Under the pieces are notes generated by a model. It was not told the origin of the DNA. It saw nothing but the letters and a program-made list of their open reading frames with translations, and did not search any database. The translations under genes were made by a program, and so were the position numbers. A DNA stretch of 64,000 nucleotides from Auanema rhodensis (Eukaryota > Nematoda > Chromadorea > Rhabditida > Rhabditidae): positions 16,569,638-16,633,637 of the forward strand of contig OZ059900.1 in assembly GCA_964057225.1 (NCBI GenBank). Reading direction: 5' to 3'. Of the stretch, positions 12,393 through 26,273 are shown in pieces. Within the stretch, counting starts at the first letter, position 1. Every line of letters begins with the position of its first letter.

Positions 12393-13799
12393 AAACATTT
12401 GAATGACAGCTTTATTACAATACGACTTAGTTTACTCAATTATATCAAGCTTCATGAACACGGACTGTTTGTGTAATAGATAATAGCAATAATAGTTTCG
12501 TTTCTGTTTTTAATTAACTTTCCTGTACGCGAGTTATAATATTTAGAACGTGATTCCTTGATTATAAAAACTTTCAGAGCCTGCACTGATAATATAATTG
12601 GAAACAGGCAGTACGCAATACGCAAATATTTGAATGACAGCTTTATTACAATACGACTTCGTTGACTTAGTTTACTCAATTATATCAAGCTTCATGAACA
12701 GGGACTGTTTGTGTAATAGATAATAGCAATAATAGTTTCGTTTCTGTTTTTAATTAACTTTCCTGTACGCGAGTTATAATATTTAGAACGTGATTCCTTG
12801 ATTATAAAAACTTTCAGAGCCTGCACTGATAATATAATTGGAAACAGGCAGTACGCAATACGCAAACATTTGAATGACAGCTTTATTACAATACGACTTA
12901 GTTTACTCAATCATACCAATCTTCATGAACACGGACTGTTTGTGTAATAGATAATAGCAATAATAGTTTCGTTTCTGTTTTTAATTAACTTTCCTGTACG
13001 CGAGTTATAATATTTAGAACGTGATTCCTTGATTATAAAAACTTTCAGAGCCTGCACTGATAATATAATTGGAAACAGGCAGTACGCAATACGCAAATAT
13101 TTGAATGACAGCTTTATTACAATACGACTTCGTTGACTTAGTTTACTCAATTATATCAAGCTTCATGAACAGGGACTGTTTGTGTAATAGATAATAGCAA
13201 TAATAGTTTCGTTTCTGTTTTTAATTAACTTTCCTGTACGCGAGTTATAATATTTAGAACGTGATTCCTTGATTATAAAAACTTTCAGAGCCTGCACTGA
13301 TAATATAATTGGAAACAGGCAGTACGCAATACGCAAACATTTGAATGACAGCTTTATTACAATACGACTTAGTTTACTCAATCATACCAATCTTCATGAA
13401 CACGGACTGTTTGTGTAATAGATAATAGCAATAATAGTTTCGTTTCTGTTTTTAATTAACTTTCCTGTACGCGAGTTATAATATTTAGAACGTGATTCCT
13501 TGATTATAAAAACTTTCAGAGCCTGCACTGATAATATAATTGGAAACAGGCAGTACGCAATACGCAAATATTTGAATGACAGCTTTATTACAATACGACT
13601 TCGTTGACTTAGTTTACTCAATTATATCAAGCTTCATGAACAGGGACTGTTTGTGTAATAGATGATAGCAATGATAGTTTTGTTTCTTTTTTTAATTAAC
13701 TTTCCAGTACGCGAGTTATCATATTTAGAACGCGATTGCTTCATAATGAAAAATGTTTAGAGCCTGCACTGATAATATAACTGGCAACAGGCAATACGC
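12393..13799. repeat. 471-bp dimeric higher-order repeat (231 + 240 bp), satellite A
   Basis: Unit starts at 12393, 12624, 12864, 13095, 13335, 13566 and 13800 give lengths 231, 240, 231, 240, 231 and 234, so a 471-bp dimer is repeated two and a half times. In the 231/240 scheme the longer unit contains the 9-bp insertion GACTTCGTTGACTT in place of GACTT (around 12656-12669, 13127-13140 and 13598-13611). The insertion sits between two GACTT copies. The dimer block recurs at 23,946-25,352 with the same number of units, and at 28,123-29,058 with one dimer fewer. Confidence 0.85.
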
Positions 13800-15046
13800 A
13801 AACATTTGAATGACAGCTTTATTACAATACGACTTAGTTTACTCAATCATACCAATCTTCATGAACACGGACTGTTTGTGTAATAGATAATAGCAATAAT
13901 AGTTTCGTTTCTGTTTTTAATTAACTTTCCTGTACGCGAGTTATAATATTTAGAACGTGATTCCTTGATTATGAAAAATTTTTAGAGCCTGCACTGATAA
14001 TATAACTGGAAACAGGCAGTACGCGATACGCAAATATTTGAATGACAGCTTTATTACAATACGACTTAGTTTACTCAATTATATCAAGCTTCATGAACAC
14101 GGACTGCTTGTGTAATATATAATAGCAATAATAGTTTCGTTTCTGTTTTTAATTAACTTTCCTGTACGCGAGTTATAATATTTAGAACGTGATTCCTTGA
14201 TTATGAAAAACTTTCAGAGCCTGCACTGATAATATAATTGGAAACAGGCAGTACGCAATACGCAAACATTTGAATGACAGCTTTATTACAATACGACTTA
14301 GTTTACTCAATTATATCAAGCTTCATGAACACGGACTGCTTGTGTAATATATAATAGCAATAATAGTTTCGTTTCTGTTTTTAATTAACTTTCCTGTACG
14401 CGAGTTATAATATTTAGAACGTGATTCCTTGATTATGAAAAACTTTCAGAGCCTGCACTGATAATATAATTGGAAACAGGCAGTACGCAATACGCAAACA
14501 TTTGAATGACAGCTTTATTACAATACGACTTAGTTTACTCAATTATATCAAGCTTCATGAACACGGACTGCTTGTGTAATAGATAATAGCAATAATAGTT
14601 TCGTTTCTGTTTTTAATTAACTTTCCTGTACGCGAGTTATAATATTTAGAACGTGATTCCTTGATTATGAAAAACTTTCAGAGCCTGCACTGATAATATA
14701 ATTGGAAACAGGCAGTACGCAATACGCAAACATTTGAATGACAGCTTTATTACAATACGACTTAGTTTACTCAATCATACCAATCTTCATGAACACGGAC
14801 TGTTTGTGTAATAGATAATAGCAATAATAGTTTTGTTTCTGTTTTTAATTAACTTTCCTGTACGCGAGTTATAATATTTAGAACGTGATTCCTTGATTAT
14901 GAAAAACTTTCAGAGCCTGCACTGATAATATAATTGGAAACAGGCAGTACGCAATACGCAAACATTTGAATGACAGCTTTATTACAATACGACTTAGTTT
15001 ACTCAATTATATCAAGCTTCATGAACACGGACTGCTTGTGTAATAT

Positions 15047-18000
15047 ATAATAGCAATAATAGTTTCGTTTCTGTTTTTAATTAACTTTCCTGTACGCGAG
15101 TTATAATATTTAGAACGTGATTCCTTGATTATAAAAACTTTCAGAGCCTGCACTGATAATATAATTGGAAACAGGCAGTACGCAATACGCAAACATTTGA
15201 ATGACAGCTTTATTACAATACGACTTAGTTTACTCAATCATACCAATCTTCATGAACACGGACTGTTTGTGTAATAGATAATAGCAATAATAGTTTCGTT
15301 TCTGTTTTTAATTAACTTTCCTGTACGCGAGTTATAATATTTAGAACGTGATTCCTTGATTATGAAAAATTTTTAGAGCCTGCACTGATAATATAACTGG
15401 AAACAGGCAGTACGCGATACGCAAATATTTGAATGACAGCTTTATTACAATACGACTTAGTTTACTCAATTATATCAAGCTTCATGAACACGGACTGCTT
15501 GTGTAATATATAATAGCAATAATAGTTTCGTTTCTGTTTTTAATTAACTTTCCTGTACGCGAGTTATAATATTTAGAACGTGATTCCTTGATTATGAAAA
15601 ACTTTCAGAGCCTGCACTGATAATGTAATTGGAAACAGGCAGTACGCAATACGCAAACATTTGAATGACAGCTTTATTACAATACGACTTTGTTTACTCA
15701 ATTATATCAAGCTTCATGAACAGGGACTGTTTGTGTAATAGATGATAGCAATGATAGTTTCGTTTCTTTTTTTAATTAACTTTCCAGTACGCGAGTTATC
15801 ATATTTAGAACGCGATTGCTTCATAATGAAAAATGTTTAGAGCCTGCACTGATAATATAACTGGCAACAGGCAATACGCAAACATTTGAATGACAGCTTT
15901 ATTACAATACGACTTAGTTTACTCAATCATACCAATCTTCATGAACACGGACTGTTTGTGTAATAGATAATAGCAATAATAGTTTCGTTTCTGTTTTTAA
16001 TTAACTTTCCTGTACGCGAGTTATAATATTTAGAACGTGATTCCTTGATTATGAAAAAATTTTTAGAGCCTGCACTGATAATATAACTGGAAACAGGCAG
16101 TACGCGATACGCAAATATTTGAATGACAGCTTTAATACAATACGACTTAGCTTACTCAATCATATCAAGCTTCATGAACAGGGACTGTTTGTGTAATAGA
16201 TGATAGCAATGATAGTTTCGTTTCTTTTTTTAATTAACTTTCCAGTACGCGAGTTATCATATTTAGAACGCGACTGCTTCATAATGAAAAATGTTTAGAG
16301 CCTGCACTGATAATATAACTGGCAACAGGCAATACGCAAACATTTGAATGACAGCTTTATTACAATACGACTTAGTTTACTCAATCATATCAAGCTTCAT
16401 GAACAGGGACTGCTTGTGTAATAGATGATAGCAATGATAGTTTCGTTTCTTTTTTTAATTAACTTTCCAGTACGCGAGTTATCATATTTAGAACGCGATT
16501 GCTTCATAATGAAAAATGTTTAGAGCCTGCACTGATAATATAACTGGAAACAGGCAGTACGCGATACGCAAATATTTGAATGACAGCTTTATTACAATAC
16601 GACTTAGTTTACTCAATTATATCAAGCTTCATGAACACGGACTGCTTGTGTAATATATAATAGCAATAATAGTTTCGTTTCTGTTTTTAATTAACTTTCC
16701 TGTACGCGAGTTATAATATTTAGAACGTGATTCCTTGATTATGAAAAACTTTCAGAGCCTGCACTGATAATGTAATTGGAAACAGGCAGTACGCAATACG
16801 CAAACATTTGAATGACAGCTTTATTACAATACGACTTTGTTTACTCAATTATATCAAGCTTCATGAACAGGGACTGTTTGTGTAATAGATGATAGCAATG
16901 ATAGTTTCGTTTCTTTTTTTAATTAACTTTCCAGTACGCGAGTTATCATATTTAGAACGCGATTGCTTCATAATGAAAAATGTTTAGAGCCTGCACTGAT
17001 AATATAACTGGCAACAGGCAATACGCAAACATTTGAATGACAGCTTTATTACAATACGACTTAGTTTACTCAATCATACCAATCTTCATGAACACGGACT
17101 GTTTGTGTAATAGATAATAGCAATAATAGTTTCGTTTCTGTTTTTAATTAACTTTCCTGTACGCGAGTTATAATATTTAGAACGTGATTCCTTGATTATG
17201 AAAAAATTTTTAGAGCCTGCACTGATAATATAACTGGAAACAGGCAGTACGCGATACGCAAATATTTGAATGACAGCTTTAATACAATACGACTTAGCTT
17301 ACTCAATCATATCAAGCTTCATGAACAGGGACTGTTTGTGTAATAGATGATAGCAATGATAGTTTCGTTTCTTTTTTTAATTAACTTTCCAGTACGCGAG
17401 TTATCATATTTAGAACGCGACTGCTTCATAATGAAAAATGTTTAGAGCCTGCACTGATAATATAACTGGCAACAGGCAATACGCAAACATTTGAATGACA
17501 GCTTTATTACAATACGACTTAGTTTACTCAATCATATCAAGCTTCATGAACAGGGACTGCTTGTGTAATAGATGATAGCAATGATAGTTTCGTTTCTTTT
17601 TTTAATTAACTTTCCAGTACGCGAGTTATCATATTTAGAACGCGATTGCTTCATAATGAAAAATGTTTAGAGCCTGCACTGATAATATAACTGGAAACAG
17701 GCAGTACGCGATACGCAAATATTTGAATGACAGCTTTATTACAATACGACTTAGTTTACTCAATTATATCAAGCTTCATGAACACGGACTGCTTGTGTAA
17801 TATATAATAGCAATAATAGTTTCGTTTCTGTTTTTAATTAACTTTCCTGTACGCGAGTTATAATATTTAGAACGTGATTCCTTGATTATGAAAAATTTTT
17901 AGAGCCTGCACTGATAATATAACTGGAAACAGGCAGTACGCGATACGCAAATATTTGAATGACAGCTTTAATACAATACGACTTAGCTTACTCAATTATA

Positions 18001-21000
18001 TCAAGCTTCATGAACACGGACTGCTTGTGTAATAGATGATAGCAATGATAGTTTCGTTTCTTTTTTTAATTAACTTTCCAGTACGCGAGTTATAATATTT
18101 AGAACGTGATTCCTTGATTATGAAAAACTTTCAGAGCCTGCACTGATAATATAATTGGAAACAGGCAATACGCAAACATTTGAATGACAGCTTTATTACA
18201 ATACGACTTAGTTTACTCAATTATATCAAGCTTCATGAACACGGACTGTTTGTGCAATAGATGATAGCAAGGATAGTTTCGTTTCTTTTTTTAATTAACT
18301 TTCCAGTACGCGAGTTATAATATTTAGAACGTGATTCCTTGATTATGAAAAATTTTTAGAGCCTGCACTGATAATATAACTGGAAACAGGCAGTACGCGA
18401 TACGCAAATATTTGAATGACAGCTTTATTACAATACGACTTAGTTTACTCAATTATATCAAGCTTCATGAACACGGACTGCTTGTGCAATAGATGATAGC
18501 AAGGATAGTTTCGTTTCTTTTTTTAATTAACTTTCCAGTACGCGAGTTATAATATTTAGAACGCGATTCCTTGATAATGAAAAACTTTCAGAGCCTGCAC
18601 TGATAATATAATTGGAAACAGGCAGTACGCAATACGCAAACATTTGAATGACAGCTTTATTACAATACGACTTAGTTTACTCAATCATACCAATCTTCAT
18701 GAACACGGACTGTTTGTGTAATAGATAATAGCAATAATAGTTTCGTTTCTGTTTTTAATTAACTTTCCTGTACGCGAGTTATAATATTTAGAACGTGATT
18801 CCTTGATTATAAAAACTTTCAGAGCCTGCACTGATAATATAATTGGAAACAGGCAGTACGCAATACGCAAATATTTGAATGACAGCTTTATTACAATACG
18901 ACTTCGTTGACTTAGTTTACTCAATTATATCAAGCTTCATGAACAGGGACTGTTTGTGTAATAGATGATAGCAATGATAGTTTTGTTTCTTTTTTTAATT
19001 AACTTTCCAGTACGCGAGTTATCATATTTAGAACGCGATTGCTTCATAATGAAAAATGTTTAGAGCCTGCACTGATAATATAACTGGCAACAGGCAATAC
19101 GCAAACATTTGAATGACAGCTTTATTACAATACGACTTAGTTTACTCAATCATACCAATCTTCATGAACACGGACTGTTTGTGTAATAGATAATAGCAAT
19201 AATAGTTTCGTTTCTGTTTTTAATTAACTTTCCTGTACGCGAGTTATAATATTTAGAACGTGATTCCTTGATTATGAAAAATTTTTAGAGCCTGCACTGA
19301 TAATATAACTGGAAACAGGCAGTACGCGATACGCAAATATTTGAATGACAGCTTTATTACAATACGACTTAGTTTACTCAATTATATCAAGCTTCATGAA
19401 CACGGACTGCTTGTGTAATATATAATAGCAATAATAGTTTCGTTTCTGTTTTTAATTAACTTTCCTGTACGCGAGTTATAATATTTAGAACGTGATTCCT
19501 TGATTATGAAAAACTTTCAGAGCCTGCACTGATAATATAATTGGAAACAGGCAGTACGCAATACGCAAACATTTGAATGACAGCTTTATTACAATACGAC
19601 TTAGTTTACTCAATTATATCAAGCTTCATGAACACGGACTGCTTGTGTAATATATAATAGCAATAATAGTTTCGTTTCTGTTTTTAATTAACTTTCCTGT
19701 ACGCGAGTTATAATATTTAGAACGTGATTCCTTGATTATGAAAAATTTTTAGAGCCTGCACTGATAATATAACTGGAAACAGGCAGTACGCGATACGCAA
19801 ATATTTGAATGACAGCTTTATTACAATACGACTTAGTTTACTCAATTATATCAAGCTTCATGAACACGGACTGCTTGTGTAATATATAATAGCAATAATA
19901 GTTTCGTTTCTGTTTTTAATTAACTTTCCTGTACGCGAGTTATAATATTTAGAACGTGATTCCTTGATTATGAAAAACTTTCAGAGCCTGCACTGATAAT
20001 ATAATTGGAAACAGGCAGTACGCAATACGCAAACATTTGAATGACAGCTTTATTACAATACGACTTAGTTTACTCAATTATATCAAGCTTCATGAACACG
20101 GACTGCTTGTGTAATATATAATAGCAATAATAGTTTCGTTTCTGTTTTTAATTAACTTTCCTGTACGCGAGTTATAATATTTAGAACGTGATTCCTTGAT
20201 TATGAAAAACTTTCAGAGCCTGCACTGATAATATAATTGGAAACAGGCAGTACGCAATACGCAAACATTTGAATGACAGCTTTATTACAATACGACTTAG
20301 TTTACTCAATCATACCAATCTTCATGAACACGGACTGTTTGTGTAATAGATAATAGCAATAATAGTTTCGTTTCTGTTTTTAATTAACTTTCCTGTACGC
20401 GAGTTATAATATTTAGAACGTGATTCCTTGATTATGAAAAAATTTTTAGAGCCTGCACTGATAATATAACTGGAAACAGGCAGTACGCGATACGCAAATA
20501 TTTGAATGACAGCTTTAGTACAATACGACTTAGCTTACTCAATCATATCAAGCTTCATGAACAGGGACTGTTTGTGCAATAGATGATAGCAATGATAGTT
20601 TCGTTTCTTTTTTTAATTAACTTTCCAGTACGCGAGTTATAATATTTAGAACGCGATTGCTTCATAATGAAAAATGTTTAGAGCCTGCACTGATAATATA
20701 ACTGGCAACAGGCAATACGCAAACATTTGAATGACAGCTTTATTACAATACGACTTAGTTTACTCAATCATACCAATCTTCATGAACACGGACTGTTTGT
20801 GTAATAGATAATAGCAATAATAGTTTCGTTTCTGTTTTTAATTAACTTTCCTGTACGCGAGTTATAATATTTAGAACGTGATTCCTTGATTATGAAAAAT
20901 TTTTAGAGCCTGCACTGATAATATAACTGGAAACAGGCAGTACGCGATACGCAAATATTTGAATGACAGCTTTATTACAATACGACTTAGTTTACTCAAT

Positions 21001-24000
21001 TATATCAAGCTTCATGAACACGGACTGCTTGTGTAATATATAATAGCAATAATAGTTTCGTTTCTGTTTTTAATTAACTTTCCTGTACGCGAGTTATAAT
21101 ATTTAGAACGTGATTCCTTGATTATGAAAAACTTTCAGAGCCTGCACTGATAATATAATTGGAAACAGGCAGTACGCAATACGCAAACATTTGAATGACA
21201 GCTTTATTACAATACGACTTAGTTTACTCAATTATATCAAGCTTCATGAACACGGACTGCTTGTGTAATATATAATAGCAATAATAGTTTCGTTTCTGTT
21301 TTTAATTAACTTTCCTGTACGCGAGTTATAATATTTAGAACGTGATTCCTTGATTATGAAAAATTTTTAGAGCCTGCACTGATAATATAACTGGAAACAG
21401 GCAGTACGCGATACGCAAATATTTGAATGACAGCTTTATTACAATACGACTTAGTTTACTCAATTATATCAAGCTTCATGAACACGGACTGCTTGTGTAA
21501 TATATAATAGCAATAATAGTTTCGTTTCTGTTTTTAATTAACTTTCCTGTACGCGAGTTATAATATTTAGAACGTGATTCCTTGATTATGAAAAACTTTC
21601 AGAGCCTGCACTGATAATATAATTGGAAACAGGCAGTACGCAATACGCAAACATTTGAATGACAGCTTTATTACAATACGACTTAGTTTACTCAATTATA
21701 TCAAGCTTCATGAACACGGACTGCTTGTGTAATATATAATAGCAATAATAGTTTCGTTTCTGTTTTTAATTAACTTTCCTGTACGCGAGTTATAATATTT
21801 AGAACGTGATTCCTTGATTATGAAAAACTTTCAGAGCCTGCACTGATAATATAATTGGAAACAGGCAGTACGCAATACGCAAACATTTGAATGACAGCTT
21901 TATTACAATACGACTTAGTTTACTCAATCATACCAATCTTCATGAACACGGACTGTTTGTGTAATAGATAATAGCAATAATAGTTTCGTTTCTGTTTTTA
22001 ATTAACTTTCCTGTACGCGAGTTATAATATTTAGAACGTGATTCCTTGATTATGAAAAAATTTTTAGAGCCTGCACTGATAATATAACTGGAAACAGGCA
22101 GTACGCGATACGCAAATATTTGAATGACAGCTTTAGTACAATACGACTTAGCTTACTCAATCATATCAAGCTTCATGAACAGGGACTGTTTGTGCAATAG
22201 ATGATAGCAATGATAGTTTCGTTTCTTTTTTTAATTAACTTTCCAGTACGCGAGTTATAATATTTAGAACGCGATTGCTTCATAATGAAAAATGTTTAGA
22301 GCCTGCACTGATAATATAACTGGCAACAGGCAATACGCAAACATTTGAATGACAGCTTTATTACAATACGACTTAGTTTACTCAATCATACCAATCTTCA
22401 TGAACACGGACTGTTTGTGTAATAGATAATAGCAATAATAGTTTCGTTTCTGTTTTTAATTAACTTTTCTGTACGCGAGTTATAATATTTAGAACGTGAT
22501 TCCTTGATTATGAAAAATTTTTAGTGCCTGCACTGATAATATAACTGGAAACAGGCAGTACGCGATACGCAAATATTTGAATGACAGCTTTATTACAATA
22601 CGACTTAGCTTACTCAATCATATCAAGCTTCATGAACAGGGACTGTTTGTGTAATAGATGATAGCAATGATAGTTTTGTTTCTTTTTTTAATTAACTTTC
22701 CAGTACGCGAGTTATCATATTTAGAACGCGATTGCTTCATAATGAAAAATGTTTAGAGCCTGCACTGATAATATAACTGGCAACAGGCAATACGCAAACA
22801 TTTGAATGACAGCTTTATTACAATACGACTTAGTTTACTCAATTATATCAAGCTTCATGAACACGGACTGTTTGTGTAATAGATAATAGCAATAATAGTT
22901 TCGTTTCTGTTTTTAATTAACTTTCCTGTACGCGAGTTATAATATTTAGAACGTGATTCCTTGATTATAAAAACTTTCAGAGCCTGCACTGATAATATAA
23001 TTGGAAACAGGCAGTACGCAATACGCAAATATTTGAATGACAGCTTTATTACAATACGACTTAGTTTACTCAATTATATCAAGCTTCATGAACACGGACT
23101 GCTTGTGCAATAGATGATAGCAATAATAGTTTCGTTTCTGTTTTTAATTAACTTTCCTGTACGCGAGTTATAATATTTAGAACGTGATTCCTTGATTATA
23201 AAATCTTTCAGAGCCTGCACTGATAATATAATTGGAAACAGGCAGTACACAATACGCAAACATTTGAATGACAGCTTTATTACAATACGACTTAGTTTAC
23301 TCAATCATACCAATCTTCATGAACACGGACTGTTTGTGTAATAGATAATAGCAATAATAGTTTCGTTTCTGTTTTTAATTAACTTTCCTGTACGCGAGTT
23401 ATAATATTTAGAACGTGATTCCTTGATTATAAAAACTTTTAGAGCCTGCACTGATAATATAATTGGAAACAGGCAGTACGCAATACGCAAATATTTGAAT
23501 GACAGCTTTATTACAATACGACTTAGTTTACTCAATCATACCAATCTTCATGAACACGGACTGTTTGTGTAATAGATAATAGCAATAATAGTTTCGTTTC
23601 TGTTTTTAATTAACTTTCCTGTACGCGAGTTATAATATTTAGAACGTGATTCCTTGATTATGAAAAATTTTTATTGCCTGCACTGATAATATATCTGGAA
23701 ACAGGCAGTACGCGATACGCAAATATTTGAATGACAGCTTTATTACAATACGACTTAGCTTATTCAATCATATCAAGCTTCATGAACAGGGACTGTTTGT
23801 GTAATAGATGATAGCAATGATAGTTTTGTTTCTTTTTTTAATTAACTTTCCAGTACGCGAGTTATCATATTTAGAACGCGATTGCTTCATAATGAAAAAT
23901 GTTTAGAGCCTGCACTGATAATATAACTGGCAACAGGCAATACGCAAACATTTGAATGACAGCTTTATTACAATACGACTTAGTTTACTCAATTATATCA

Positions 24001-26096
24001 AGCTTCATGAACACGGACTGTTTGTGTAATAGATAATAGCAATAATAGTTTCGTTTCTGTTTTTAATTAACTTTCCTGTACGCGAGTTATAATATTTAGA
24101 ACGTGATTCCTTGATTATAAAAACTTTCAGAGCCTGCACTGATAATATAATTGGAAACAGGCAGTACGCAATACGCAAATATTTGAATGACAGCTTTATT
24201 ACAATACGACTTCGTTGACTTAGTTTACTCAATTATATCAAGCTTCATGAACAGGGACTGTTTGTGTAATAGATAATAGCAATAATAGTTTCGTTTCTGT
24301 TTTTAATTAACTTTCCTGTACGCGAGTTATAATATTTAGAACGTGATTCCTTGATTATAAAAACTTTCAGAGCCTGCACTGATAATATAATTGGAAACAG
24401 GCAGTACGCAATACGCAAACATTTGAATGACAGCTTTATTACAATACGACTTAGTTTACTCAATCATACCAATCTTCATGAACACGGACTGTTTGTGTAA
24501 TAGATAATAGCAATAATAGTTTCGTTTCTGTTTTTAATTAACTTTCCTGTACGCGAGTTATAATATTTAGAACGTGATTCCTTGATTATAAAAACTTTCA
24601 GAGCCTGCACTGATAATATAATTGGAAACAGGCAGTACGCAATACGCAAATATTTGAATGACAGCTTTATTACAATACGACTTCGTTGACTTAGTTTACT
24701 CAATTATATCAAGCTTCATGAACAGGGACTGTTTGTGTAATAGATAATAGCAATAATAGTTTCGTTTCTGTTTTTAATTAACTTTCCTGTACGCGAGTTA
24801 TAATATTTAGAACGTGATTCCTTGATTATAAAAACTTTCAGAGCCTGCACTGATAATATAATTGGAAACAGGCAGTACGCAATACGCAAACATTTGAATG
24901 ACAGCTTTATTACAATACGACTTAGTTTACTCAATCATACCAATCTTCATGAACACGGACTGTTTGTGTAATAGATAATAGCAATAATAGTTTCGTTTCT
25001 GTTTTTAATTAACTTTCCTGTACGCGAGTTATAATATTTAGAACGTGATTCCTTGATTATAAAAACTTTCAGAGCCTGCACTGATAATATAATTGGAAAC
25101 AGGCAGTACGCAATACGCAAATATTTGAATGACAGCTTTATTACAATACGACTTCGTTGACTTAGTTTACTCAATTATATCAAGCTTCATGAACAGGGAC
25201 TGTTTGTGTAATAGATGATAGCAATGATAGTTTTGTTTCTTTTTTTAATTAACTTTCCAGTACGCGAGTTATCATATTTAGAACGCGATTGCTTCATAAT
25301 GAAAAATGTTTAGAGCCTGCACTGATAATATAACTGGCAACAGGCAATACGCAAACATTTGAATGACAGCTTTATTACAATACGACTTAGTTTACTCAAT
25401 CATACCAATCTTCATGAACACGGACTGTTTGTGTAATAGATAATAGCAATAATAGTTTCGTTTCTGTTTTTAATTAACTTTCCTGTACGCGAGTTATAAT
25501 ATTTAGAACGTGATTCCTTGATTATGAAAAATTTTTAGAGCCTGCACTGATAATATAACTGGAAACAGGCAGTACGCGATACGCAAATATTTGAATGACA
25601 GCTTTATTACAATACGACTTAGTTTACTCAATTATATCAAGCTTCATGAACACGGACTGCTTGTGTAATATATAATAGCAATAATAGTTTCGTTTCTGTT
25701 TTTAATTAACTTTCCTGTACGCGAGTTATAATATTTAGAACGTGATTCCTTGATTATGAAAAACTTTCAGAGCCTGCACTGATAATATAATTGGAAACAG
25801 GCAGTACGCAATACGCAAACATTTGAATGACAGCTTTATTACAATACGACTTAGTTTACTCAATTATATCAAGCTTCATGAACACGGACTGCTTGTGTAA
25901 TATATAATAGCAATAATAGTTTCGTTTCTGTTTTTAATTAACTTTCCTGTACGCGAGTTATAATATTTAGAACGTGATTCCTTGATTATGAAAAACTTTC
26001 AGAGCCTGCACTGATAATATAATTGGAAACAGGCAGTACGCAATACGCAAACATTTGAATGACAGCTTTATTACAATACGACTTAGTTTACTCAAT
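15047..26096. repeat. Second copy of the large segmental duplication (~11.05 kb)
   Basis: This segment repeats the unit order of 5,112-14,543. Up to about 20,640 the offset is 9,935 bp, and afterwards it is 11,553 bp. The extra 1,618 bp is an internal tandem duplication unique to this copy. The copy starts only about 500 bp after the end of the first one, so the arrangement is nearly tandem, consistent with unequal exchange between misaligned satellite arrays. Lengths agree: 11,050 minus 1,618 equals the 9,432 bp of the first copy. Confidence 0.85.
19025..22458. repeat. 1,618-bp tandem duplication inside the second large copy
   Basis: The rare CTTTAGTACAATACG variant, found once at 10579 in the first large copy, occurs at 20514 and 22132 here, 1,618 bp apart. 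Around 20,600-20,645 the unit sequence switches between the two alignments with the first copy. The AACTTTTCTG variant (10910) is matched only by the second of the two (22463), while the first has AACTTTCCTG. The simplest reading is two tandem periods of 1,618 bp (seven units) at about 19,025-20,642 and 20,643-22,260, plus a short continuation of matching sequence. Confidence 0.75.
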
Positions 26097-26273
26097 CATA
26101 CCAATCTTCATGAACACGGACTGTTTGTGTAATAGATAATAGCAATAATAGTTTCGTTTCTGTTTTTAATTAACTTTCCTGTACGCGAGTTATAATATTT
26201 AGAACGCGATTGCTTCATAATGAAAAATGTTTAGAGCCTGCACTGATAATATAACTGGCAACAGGCAATACGC
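26049..26273. repeat. Chimeric A1/A2 satellite unit
   Basis: The first part is A1: CATACCAATC, GATAATAGCAATAATAG, CTGTTTTTAATTAAC, CCTGTACGC and TATAATATTTAG. From CGCGATTGCTTCATAATG onward it is A2, including GGCAACAGG and the 7-bp deletion, for a length of 225 bp. The switch falls near 26,205. Such a clean change of type within one unit points to unequal crossover or gene conversion between A1 and A2 units. An opposite switch, A2 to A1, is seen in the unit around 8,010-8,238 and in its copy near 17,945-18,173. Confidence 0.8.

Larger units (their letters stand above)
5112..14543. repeat. Source segment of a large segmental duplication in satellite A (~9.4 kb)
   Basis: The order of unit variants here recurs downstream with a fixed offset of 9,935 bp, switching to 11,553 bp. 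Anchors are the 1-bp-deleted TATAAAAACT at 5195/15130, GATAATGTAATT at 5684/15619, the 240-bp unit at 8762/18697, CTTTAGTACAATACG at 10579/20514 and 22132, AACTTTTCTGTACG at 10910/22463, and the run of 231/240-bp units at 11302-13621/22855-25174. The left edge is bounded by a mismatch at 5111/15046 and the right edge by a mismatch at 14544/26097. I could place only isolated differences inside, for example T for G at 10430 and T for C at 10434, so the copies look very recent. Which one is the original is arbitrary. Confidence 0.85.
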
